NCBI GenBank assembly: GCA_020028595.1
Contig: JAIBHQ010000073.1
Span: 1 to 5,663, forward strand
Direction: 5' to 3'
Length of the DNA stretch: 5,663 bases
From: Nitrospirota bacterium
Lineage (GTDB): Bacteria; Nitrospirota; Nitrospiria; Nitrospirales; Nitrospiraceae
Every line of letters begins with the position of its first letter. Position 1 is the first letter of the stretch. Position numbers and translations under genes: made by a program. Below the pieces are notes generated by a model. The model had not been told where the DNA came from. It ran no database searches and saw only the letters and a program-made list of their open reading frames with translations. Below are positions 1 through 5,506 of this stretch, piece after piece.

Positions 1-453
1 CTGCTGGAGAAGGTTGTGGGCGACCGGTTCAATTACGAGGAGATGGCCAAACGGACGCTCGCGGCACAGTGGCAGAAAATAGATGAGAAAGAACGCGCGG
101 AATTCGTCCATCTGTTCATGAGGCTCTTGACCAATTCGTATGCCGACAAGGTCGAGGGGTATTCGGGCGAGCAAATCCACTATCTGAACGAACGGCTGGA
201 GGGCGACTACGCCGAGGTTCGGACGAAGGCCATATCCGGGAAAGCTGAAATCCCTCTGGATTATCGCCTGCTCAGCAAAGGCGGGGACTGGCGGGTCTAT
301 GACGTGGTGGTCGACGGCGTGAGTCTGGTGAGCAATTACCGGGGCCAGTTTGCCAAGATCATCCGGACGTCCGGCTATGACGATCTGGTCAAGCAACTGC
401 GGGAGAAGTCCGACCAGTTCGTGAAGCTCAAAACCGATACAGGGAAGGAGTAA
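1..453 (+). CDS. MlaC/Ttg2D-family periplasmic phospholipid-binding protein, 3' part (possibly HpnM)
   Basis: The frame is open from the first base, so the true start lies upstream; 150 residues plus a TAA stop are visible. The fragment has the recognisable order of the Ttg2/MlaC family: an FNYEEMAKRTL segment near the left edge, a Trp followed by KERAEFVHLF, a YSGEQIHYL segment, YAEVRTK, then the core WRVYDVVVDGVSLVSNYR and a basic, charged C-terminal tail. Family members are secreted soluble proteins that carry lipid between the inner-membrane MlaFEDB-type ABC transporter and an outer-membrane partner. The signal peptide would be in the missing part. HpnM, a hopanoid-locus protein, belongs to the same family, and hpnH lies 5 kb downstream, so HpnM is a possible identity. 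The sequence alone does not separate MlaC from HpnM, so no symbol is given. The next gene starts 23 bp after the stop, which suggests an operon. The family call is firm; the lipid cargo is unknown. Confidence 0.87.
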   Translation: MLEKVVGDRFNYEEMAKRTLAAQWQKIDEKERAEFVHLFMRLLTNSYADKVEGYSGEQIHYLNERLEGDYAEVRTKAISGKAEIPLDYRLLSKGGDWRVYDVVVDGVSLVSNYRGQFAKIIRTSGYDDLVKQLREKSDQFVKLKTDTGKE

Positions 454-476
454 GGCGCGCCCTATCCCGCTCCTGT

Positions 477-1685
477 ATGAAGATAGCTTCCTTTCGCCTC
501 GCCCTGGTCCTGGCCACCCTGCTCCTGCTGGGAGCCGGGATCTTCGTCGACCGGGCGTTTGCGGACACCACGTACTTTCCCGTTCCAAGCGCCTCTACCA
601 CGCGTAACGACGGCAATGATGTCGGCCTGATCGTCCCGATTCTGGTGACCGACCCGGACGGTGAGCTGAAATATCTCCATGCGCCGATGCTCATCCACAA
701 CTCGTACCTCGGCGTGCGCGGCACGTACAATATGTTCAAATATGATCCGGGCGGGCGCCAGACACGATTCCAGGCGTCCATCACCGAACGGATCGAGCGC
801 AAGCTGGTCTTCAGTTATCTGGACCCGGCGCTGGCCGACGGCCGCTATACGTTCACTGTCGGCGCGGCGTTCTTCAAGAACGCCACGTCACGGTTTTTCG
901 GGATCAGCCAGCAGACTCTGGAAGCGGATGAAACCAATTACACCGCACGCGAAGTCCGCGCGAACTGGAAATTCGGTATCTATCTCAACGAAGTGACGCA
1001 GCTTGCGCTTAGCCAGCGCTATCGGGACGTCCAAGTCCAGACTGGAGGGGCCAGGGGAGTGCCCCAACTGCTGGACACGAGTCTCCGCAGCACCGCCGGT
1101 GTGGACGGCGCGTCTATCCTGGGAAGCCGGATCTCGTTTCATTATGATACCCGCGACAACCTGACGTCACCGACCGTTGGTACTCAGATCACCGCCTATG
1201 CCGAACTGAATAATAACTTCTCCAATAGTGAGCGTCCGATCTACGGCCGTTACGAGGTGGACATCAAAAAAATGTTTCCGAGCGAGTCGAAGAAGATGAT
1301 CCTGGTGGTCCGGGGCAACCTGCAAATGACCCAGGGCTTTGAGGTTCCCTTCTACGAGAAGAGTTCCCTGGGCGGCCAGAATAATATGCGCGGGTATGGG
1401 GTGGACCGGTTCATCGACGATAATCTGGTGGTGCTCAATATCGAGCAGCGTATCCACGTGCTGCGGACGCGGGTCGCCAACGTTATGGCCGAATTCGAAA
1501 TCGCGCCGTTCGTGGACATGGGGAAGGTGTTCAACACCTTCAATAATCGCCAGTTCAGGGATTATGTAGTGACGCCCGGCATCGGGTTCAGAGCACTCGT
1601 TCGCCCCGGAACCGTCGGCCGGATTGACTATGGCTTTAGTGAGGAAGGGGGGGCGGTGTACGCCGGACTGGACTACCCATTCTAA
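477..1685 (+). CDS. Outer-membrane beta-barrel protein, Omp85/bacterial surface antigen (D15) family, without POTRA domains
   Basis: This 402-residue protein begins with a clear signal peptide: basic residues at 2 and 7, a hydrophobic run at about 8-24, and a likely cleavage after AFA at 29. The rest looks like alternating beta-strands of a barrel. Omp85-family signatures are visible: FHYDTRDN at about 221-228 followed by a Pro-x-x-Gly strand start, GGQNNMRGYG at 299-308 matching the conserved (V/L)RGY/F loop-6 motif with Arg305, NIEQRI at 321-326, and a closing strand ending in Phe402, the usual BAM recognition signal. About 373 mature residues suffice for a 16-strand barrel and leave no room for N-terminal POTRA domains, so it is unlikely to be BamA or TamA itself. 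The ATG at 477 is chosen because it gives the complete signal peptide. No good Shine-Dalgarno sits before it; the nearest AAGGAG (445-450) lies inside the previous gene and is too far away. It follows the MlaC-type gene by 23 bp, so a role as the outer-membrane partner in lipid transport is possible but unproven. Confidence 0.85.
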   Translation: MKIASFRLALVLATLLLLGAGIFVDRAFADTTYFPVPSASTTRNDGNDVGLIVPILVTDPDGELKYLHAPMLIHNSYLGVRGTYNMFKYDPGGRQTRFQASITERIERKLVFSYLDPALADGRYTFTVGAAFFKNATSRFFGISQQTLEADETNYTAREVRANWKFGIYLNEVTQLALSQRYRDVQVQTGGARGVPQLLDTSLRSTAGVDGASILGSRISFHYDTRDNLTSPTVGTQITAYAELNNNFSNSERPIYGRYEVDIKKMFPSESKKMILVVRGNLQMTQGFEVPFYEKSSLGGQNNMRGYGVDRFIDDNLVVLNIEQRIHVLRTRVANVMAEFEIAPFVDMGKVFNTFNNRQFRDYVVTPGIGFRALVRPGTVGRIDYGFSEEGGAVYAGLDYPF

Positions 1686-1709
1686 AGGGAGCTTTTCGAT
1701 CGCAAGTGC

Positions 1710-1739
1710 TTGACAGCTCAAAGAATTCTATGGGAAACT
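1710..1739 (+). promoter_or_regulatory. Candidate sigma-70 promoter for dxs-ispG
   Basis: A perfect -35 hexamer TTGACA lies at 1710-1715. An 18-bp spacer later, GAAACT (1734-1739) matches TATAAT at only three positions but is preceded by TG one base upstream (TGG at 1731-1733), as in extended -10 promoters. It sits 25 bp past the barrel gene stop and about 100 bp before dxs. That would give a leader of roughly 90 nt. The weak -10 keeps confidence moderate. Confidence 0.42.
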
Positions 1740-1755
1740 ATACCCAGTTACCGCA

Positions 1756-1777
1756 AGCTTTCTGCGAGCAGAAAGTT
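1756..1777 (+). repeat. Inverted repeat / RNA hairpin in the dxs leader
   Basis: CTTTCTGC (1758-1765) is the exact reverse complement of GCAGAAAG (1768-1775), with two bases between. As RNA it folds to a 7-bp stem with a C-G-closed CGAG tetraloop, extendable outward by a G-U and an A-U pair. It lies between the candidate promoter and the dxs ribosome binding site, about 60 nt before the start codon. No T-run follows directly (the nearest is 1794-1798), so it is not a standard terminator. It could be a protein operator or a leader structure. Confidence 0.5.
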
Positions 1778-1824
1778 CAGGATACGCGTCCAGTTTTTAC
1801 ATCGAACAGAGAAGCACGTTACCG

Positions 1825-1830
1825 AAGGAG
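1825..1830 (+). promoter_or_regulatory. Ribosome binding site of dxs (decides the start)
   Basis: AAGGAG ends 8 nt before the ATG at 1839, which is close to ideal. It fixes the dxs start there. The frame stays open back to a TTG at 1710, but that codon overlaps the candidate -35 box, and the 43 extra residues do not resemble the start of Dxs. Confidence 0.85.
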
Positions 1831-1838
1831 CAGAGGAT

Positions 1839-3830
1839 ATGTCATTGCTGAAAACCATCAATAGTCCCGCTGATTTGAAGCGGATGCCGCCGGAGCAGTT
1901 CCCGGCCCTGTGCCAGGAAATCCGGGAGCAGATCGTGTCCGTCGTGTCCAGCGTCGGCGGGCATCTCGCGTCCAACCTGGGCGTCATCGAGCTGACGGTG
2001 GCGATGCATTACCTGCTCGATACGCCGAAGGATAAAATCGTCTGGGATACCAGCAATCAGGCCTATGCGCACAAACTGCTGACCGGCCGTCGGGAGCAGT
2101 TTCATACGTTGCGGCAGTCCGGCGGGTTGAGCGGCTTCTGCAAACGGGAAGAGAGCGTCTACGACACGTTCAATGCCGGCCATGCGGGCACCGGCGTGTC
2201 GGCCGCCTACGGGATGGCGGCGGCGCGCGATCAAAAGGGCGAACACCACAAAGTGGTCTGCGTGGTCGGCGACGGTGCGATGACGTCCGGCATGACGCTC
2301 GAAGGCATGCACCATGCGGGCGGCTGCAAGCGGGATTTTCTGGTTGTCTTGAACGACAACCAGATGTCGATTTCGAAAAACGTCGGCGCGATCTCGGCCT
2401 ACCTCAACCGCACCTTCACCGGCGAGTTCTTTATCAAGATGAAAGAGGAGGCCCGGCATTTGCTGAGCGCGATTCCGCATATCGGGCAGGATATGCAGAA
2501 AATGGCCCATCGGGCGGAGGAATTGGCCAAGGGGTTGATTCTGCCCGGGCTGTTGTTCGAAGAATTGGGCTTTCAATATGTCGGTCCGATCGACGGACAT
2601 AATTTCGAGCATCTGCTGCCGATTTTTGACCACGTGCTCAAACTCAAGGGTCCCACGCTGTTGCATGTGATCACCAAGAAAGGGCTTGGCTACGAGCCGG
2701 CGGAAAAGAATCCCGTGTGGTTCCATGCCTGCCCGTCGTTCGTGCGCGAGACCGGCGCGCCGGCCAAGAAGCCTTCGCGCCCCAGCTACACGGCGCACGC
2801 AATCGACGCGTTGACGAAGATGGCCCGTCAGGATACGAAGGTCGTGGCAATCACTGCAGCCATGGGCGAAGGCACGGGCCTCACGGGGTTCGAGAAGGAA
2901 TTTCCGGACCGCCTCTACGACGTCGGCATCGCCGAGCAGCACGCGGTCACGTTTGCGGCAGGCCTCGCCACGCAGGGCATGAAGCCGGCGGTCTGCATGT
3001 ATGCGACGTTCCTGCAGCGCGCCTACGATCAGGTCGTGCATGATGTGGCGACGCAGAATTTGCCGGTGGCGTTCCTGATCGATCGCGGCGGGCTTGTCGC
3101 GGAAGACGGCACCACGCACCACGGGGCGTTCGATTATGCCTTTCTCCGGCACGTACCGAACATGGTGGTCATGGCGCCGAAGGACGAAAACGAGCTGCAG
3201 CACATGGTGAAGACATCGTTGAGCTACGACGGGCCCGTGTCCGTGCGCTACCCGCGCGGCGCCTGCCTCGGCGTGCCGATGGATCAGGAGATGAAGGTTC
3301 TTCCGGTCGGCAAGGGCGAATTGCTCAAAGATGGGACCGATATCGCGATCGTGGCGATCGGCGTCACCGTGTGGCATGCGGTTCGCGCGGCCGAGCGGCT
3401 GGAGCAGGAAGGCATTTCCGCCGCGGTGATCAACGCGCGGTTCGTGAAGCCGCTGGATCATGAATTGATCGGCCAGGTGGCCAGGCATGCCCGGTGTGTC
3501 CTAGCGGTCGAGGAAGGCTCCAAGATGGGCGGCTTCGGGTCGGCGGTATTGGAGTCGTTGACGGAACAGGGTATCGCGAACGTGCCGACGCGGCTCATGG
3601 GGTTACCGGACTGGTACATCGAACAGGGGCCTCAAGATTTACTCCGCGAGAAGTACGGATTGACCGCCGACGGCATCTATCAGGAAGCCAAGAGGCTCTG
3701 GACGCAAGTGTCGGCCGGGCTCAGTACCGCCCAGCCGGCATCCGGTGAGGGCCGTCCTCGCGCGAAACAGAGCCAGCGGGCCGCCTTCCCCGGTTTGAAA
3801 GGCGCTGACGGGGACGAGCAGGGCAGCTAG
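1839..3830 (+). CDS. dxs: 1-deoxy-D-xylulose-5-phosphate synthase
   Basis: Dxs condenses pyruvate and glyceraldehyde 3-phosphate to DXP with loss of CO2, using thiamine diphosphate (TPP) and Mg2+. This is the first step of the MEP isoprenoid pathway, in the cytoplasm. The 663-residue product has the full family order: catalytic His42 in GGHLASNLG; NAGHAG at 112-117; the TPP/Mg motif GDGA (144-147) with NDN ending at Asn174; YEPAEK (285-290) and His296; Glu344 in AMGEG, the residue that contacts the TPP pyrimidine; AEQHAVTFAAG from 365; FLQRAYDQ from 391; DGTTHHGAFD from 423; and VRYPRG at 469-474, which helps hold substrate phosphate. Two features are odd. The usual GHQAY before LTGRR reads SNQAY (Asn73), replacing the TPP-contacting His80 of E. 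coli. There is also a low-complexity C-terminal tail of about 40 residues (623-663) beyond the usual end. The product assignment is very secure. ispG follows after 34 bp, so the two are probably co-transcribed. Confidence 0.97.
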   Translation: MSLLKTINSPADLKRMPPEQFPALCQEIREQIVSVVSSVGGHLASNLGVIELTVAMHYLLDTPKDKIVWDTSNQAYAHKLLTGRREQFHTLRQSGGLSGFCKREESVYDTFNAGHAGTGVSAAYGMAAARDQKGEHHKVVCVVGDGAMTSGMTLEGMHHAGGCKRDFLVVLNDNQMSISKNVGAISAYLNRTFTGEFFIKMKEEARHLLSAIPHIGQDMQKMAHRAEELAKGLILPGLLFEELGFQYVGPIDGHNFEHLLPIFDHVLKLKGPTLLHVITKKGLGYEPAEKNPVWFHACPSFVRETGAPAKKPSRPSYTAHAIDALTKMARQDTKVVAITAAMGEGTGLTGFEKEFPDRLYDVGIAEQHAVTFAAGLATQGMKPAVCMYATFLQRAYDQVVHDVATQNLPVAFLIDRGGLVAEDGTTHHGAFDYAFLRHVPNMVVMAPKDENELQHMVKTSLSYDGPVSVRYPRGACLGVPMDQEMKVLPVGKGELLKDGTDIAIVAIGVTVWHAVRAAERLEQEGISAAVINARFVKPLDHELIGQVARHARCVLAVEEGSKMGGFGSAVLESLTEQGIANVPTRLMGLPDWYIEQGPQDLLREKYGLTADGIYQEAKRLWTQVSAGLSTAQPASGEGRPRAKQSQRAAFPGLKGADGDEQGS

Positions 3831-3864
3831 GCAAGACGTACAACCGGCGTCACGGCACAGTCGA

Positions 3865-5070
3865 ATGCATATCACGCGTCGTAAAACCAGACAGATCAAA
3901 GTCGGCAAGGTCAAGATCGGCGGCGATGCGCCGATTTCCGTCCAGTCCATGTGCTCGACCGACACGCGGGACGTCAAAGCGACGGTCGAGCAGATCAAGC
4001 AACTCGAGGCGGCCGGCTGTGAAGTCATCCGCGTCGCGGTGCCGGACATGGATTCGGCGGCGGCGCTTCCCAAGATCAAGGCGCAGATGACCGTGCCGCT
4101 GATCGCTGACATTCATTTCGATCATCGTCTTGCCCTGGAAGCCGCCAAGGTCGTGGATTGCGTGCGGATCAACCCCGGCAACATCGGCGCCTGGTGGAAG
4201 GTGCAGGAGGTCATCAAGGCCGTCAACGAGCGTAATCTCCCGCTCCGGATCGGCGTCAACGGCGGTTCGCTCGAACGGCCGTTGCTGGATAAATATGGAT
4301 GGCCCAGCCCCGAGGCCCTGGCCGAGTCCGCACTGAACGCGGTGCACGCGCTCGAGGATGAAGGCTTCACCAATCTGAAGGTGTCGCTCAAGGCCTCCGA
4401 CGTGAAACACGCGATTGATGCCTACTGGATCTTCGCGATGCAGTCGAACTACCCGCTGCACATCGGGATTACGGAAGCGGGGACGGCCATGACCGGCGCG
4501 GTCAAGTCCGCGATCGGGCTCGGCTGGCTGCTGTCGCAGGGCATCGGCGACACGCTGCGGGTCTCGCTGGCCGCCGATCCGGTTGAGGAAGTGAAAGTCG
4601 GATTCGAAATTCTGAAGTCGCTCGAACTGCGACACCGCGGCATCAACGTGATTGCCTGCCCGACCTGCGGCCGCGTTGAAATCGACGTCATCCGCATGGC
4701 GAACGAACTCGAAAAGAAGCTTGGGCACATCAAAGTGCCGCTCAACGTGTCCGTACTGGGCTGCGTGGTGAACGGCATCGGCGAAGGCAAGGAGGCGGAC
4801 ATCGGCATCGCCGGAGGCGAGGGTGTCGGCATCCTGTTCAAGAAGGGCAAGCTGGTGCGCAAGGTGCCGATAGATCAGTTGATGGATGTCCTGATTCCGG
4901 AAGTCGAACTGATGGCCAAGGAAAAAGAGGCTGAAGAAGCGAGCGGTGAATCGGCGCCTGCCCCAACCCATGATGACAACGGGCTGTCCGAATGGATGCA
5001 GTCGCGGCAGACTTCGGATCGTCCCTCCACGCTTGGCCGTGAGATTCCCGTCCTTCCCAATAAACGGTAA
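3865..5070 (+). CDS. ispG: 4-hydroxy-3-methylbut-2-en-1-yl diphosphate synthase (GcpE)
   Basis: IspG reductively opens the cyclic diphosphate MEcPP to HMBPP, the penultimate MEP-pathway step, using a [4Fe-4S] cluster and electrons from ferredoxin or flavodoxin. The 401-residue protein starts with RRKTRQIKVG and has QSMCSTDTRDV (27-37), the barrel segments VAVPDM and ADIHFDHRLA (81-90), RINPGNIG (101-108), and GITEAGT (201-207). The C-terminal iron-sulfur domain has CPTC (Cys265, Cys268), Cys300 in LGCVVNG, and Glu307, matching the three Cys and one Glu cluster ligands. The core is the short bacterial form, without the extra central domain of plant and some other IspGs. The usual VNGPGE reads VNGIGE. 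Residues from about 352 to 401 form an acidic, Ser/Pro-rich tail that is probably disordered. The ATG at 3865 gives the canonical N-terminus, but no clear Shine-Dalgarno precedes it, so translation may depend on coupling to dxs. Confidence 0.97.
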   Translation: MHITRRKTRQIKVGKVKIGGDAPISVQSMCSTDTRDVKATVEQIKQLEAAGCEVIRVAVPDMDSAAALPKIKAQMTVPLIADIHFDHRLALEAAKVVDCVRINPGNIGAWWKVQEVIKAVNERNLPLRIGVNGGSLERPLLDKYGWPSPEALAESALNAVHALEDEGFTNLKVSLKASDVKHAIDAYWIFAMQSNYPLHIGITEAGTAMTGAVKSAIGLGWLLSQGIGDTLRVSLAADPVEEVKVGFEILKSLELRHRGINVIACPTCGRVEIDVIRMANELEKKLGHIKVPLNVSVLGCVVNGIGEGKEADIGIAGGEGVGILFKKGKLVRKVPIDQLMDVLIPEVELMAKEKEAEEASGESAPAPTHDDNGLSEWMQSRQTSDRPSTLGREIPVLPNKR

Positions 5071-5103
5071 GCATTTTTCACATCTTCTTCACGCAAGCCC
5101 TCA

Positions 5104-5132
5104 TTGTAGATTGGTCATTGTCCCGTTATAAT
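5104..5132 (+). promoter_or_regulatory. Promoter of tRNA-Cys
   Basis: A perfect -10 hexamer TATAAT (5127-5132) is preceded, after an ideal 17-bp spacer, by TTGTAG (5104-5109), which keeps the key TTG of the -35 box. The mature tRNA begins 10 nt after the -10, so the 5' leader would be only a few nucleotides. The stretch between the -10 and the tRNA is GC-rich, as in stable-RNA promoters under stringent control. That regulation is inferred. Confidence 0.8.
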
Positions 5133-5141
5133 GCCTGCCTG

Positions 5142-5217
5142 GGCGCCGTACCCAAGTGGCTAAGGGGGCAGTCTGCAAAACTGTTATGCGGCGGTTCGAA
5201 CCCGCCCGGCGCCTCCA
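5142..5217 (+). tRNA. tRNA-Cys (anticodon GCA), CCA encoded
   Basis: A complete cloverleaf can be drawn. The acceptor stem GGCGCCG (5142-5148) pairs with CGGCGCC (5207-5213). The T arm GGCGG/CCGCC (5190-5194 and 5202-5206) closes the loop TTCGAAC. The anticodon stem GCAGT/ACTGT (5168-5172 and 5180-5184, with one G-U pair) carries the loop CTGCAAA, with anticodon GCA at 5175-5177. The D arm has CCC pairing with GGG and a GG in its loop. The base before CCA is U (5214), the cysteine discriminator. CCA at 5215-5217 is encoded in the gene. It reads UGC and UGU codons. Confidence 0.97.
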
Positions 5218-5221
5218 CTCC

Positions 5222-5241
5222 GCGCTTGCGAGGTCGAGCGC
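5222..5241 (+). other. Hairpin just after tRNA-Cys (trailer structure or weak terminator)
   Basis: GCGCTTG (5222-5228) pairs with CGAGCGC (5235-5241) through seven pairs including one G-U, around a six-base loop. It starts four bases past the CCA end. No proper T-run follows, only scattered T within CCGATTGTTCT. It could be the tRNA trailer structure or a weak stop signal, not a typical intrinsic terminator. Confidence 0.35.
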
Positions 5242-5406
5242 CATCCGATTGTTCTCAGCGCGAGAGGAAAACACCTCCAGTGTTCACTCTGTTCGGTTGA
5301 TCGGTTGAGCTGCCGCATTCAATCAAATCGCGGCGGATGAACACCTTAAAGGGCGGCAGGGGCTACGATCGTCATCGGGCCAATGCCCTGTTCCGTGCCG
5401 GGATCG

Positions 5407-5461
5407 AACGGGCCGCTAGAACAAACGGGCTGCCGGACATTCATTGACGATTTGAACGGGC
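5407..5461 (+). repeat. Three AACGGGC direct repeats upstream of hpnH
   Basis: AACGGGC occurs at 5407-5413, 5424-5430 and 5455-5461. The first two extend to 10 bp with one mismatch (AACGGGCCGC and AACGGGCTGC). Starts are 17 and 31 bp apart. The third copy lies inside the spacer of the predicted hpnH promoter, so binding there could block RNA polymerase. A regulatory role is a guess from position. Confidence 0.4.
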
Positions 5462-5473
5462 GGGTGGTACTAT
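5444..5473 (+). promoter_or_regulatory. Promoter of hpnH
   Basis: TTGACG (5444-5449, five of six consensus) is followed after 18 bp by TACTAT (5468-5473, four of six). TG lies at 5465-5466, correctly placed for an extended -10. Transcription would start near 5480, giving a leader of under 30 nt that ends in the ribosome binding site. Confidence 0.62.
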
Positions 5474-5498
5474 CCAGACTGTTATTTCTCGCACAGTT

Positions 5499-5503
5499 GG
5501 AGG
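5499..5503 (+). promoter_or_regulatory. Ribosome binding site of hpnH
   Basis: GGAGG ends only 3 nt before the ATG at 5507, a short spacing. The start is still preferred because the encoded MAVPISQM is the usual HpnH N-terminus. The next in-frame ATG (5528) would be 24 nt from the site. Confidence 0.65.
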
Positions 5504-5506
5504 CCG

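Larger units (their letters stand above)
5218..5506. other. Intergenic region between tRNA-Cys and hpnH
   Basis: This 289-bp stretch holds no convincing gene. It contains the post-tRNA hairpin, a small stem AACAC/GTGTT (5270-5284), a tandem TCGGTTGA doublet (5293-5308), a bulged inverted repeat around GCCGC/GCGGC (5312-5334), three AACGGGC repeats (5407-5461) and the hpnH promoter. A 36-codon open frame (5337-5447) lacks a ribosome binding site and is not called as a gene. Confidence 0.6.

Noticed and set aside
1684..1696. AAAG/CTTT stem with T-run after the barrel gene as a terminator
   Set aside because: The stem is only four weak pairs, too short to act as an intrinsic terminator.
1710..1838. 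43-residue N-terminal extension of Dxs from a TTG start
   Set aside because: The TTG is part of the candidate -35 box, the extension does not resemble Dxs, and a strong AAGGAG sits 8 nt before the ATG at 1839.
1686..1838. TPP riboswitch ahead of dxs
   Set aside because: The leader lacks the conserved CUGAGA-type core and paired arms of a THI element; only a single short hairpin is present.
1842..3488. Long open frame on the minus strand (548 codons) opposite dxs
   Set aside because: It is the antisense shadow of a certain dxs gene in GC-rich DNA; the translation is His/Arg-rich with no recognisable domain and no ribosome binding site.
3850..4971. Long open frame on the minus strand (373 codons) opposite ispG
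   Set aside because: It is an antisense shadow of ispG with Asp/Arg/His-rich composition and no family features.
5118..5300. Open frame running through the tRNA
   Set aside because: It crosses the whole tRNA-Cys gene and its promoter, so it is not a plausible coding region.
5393..5410. T-arm-like GGATCGAAC, as a second tRNA or a tRNA remnant
   Set aside because: No matching acceptor, D or anticodon arms flank it.
5142..5506. Integration of a mobile element at the tRNA-Cys 3' end
   Set aside because: There is no integrase and no repeated copy of the tRNA 3' end in the window; the next gene is a housekeeping-type hpnH.
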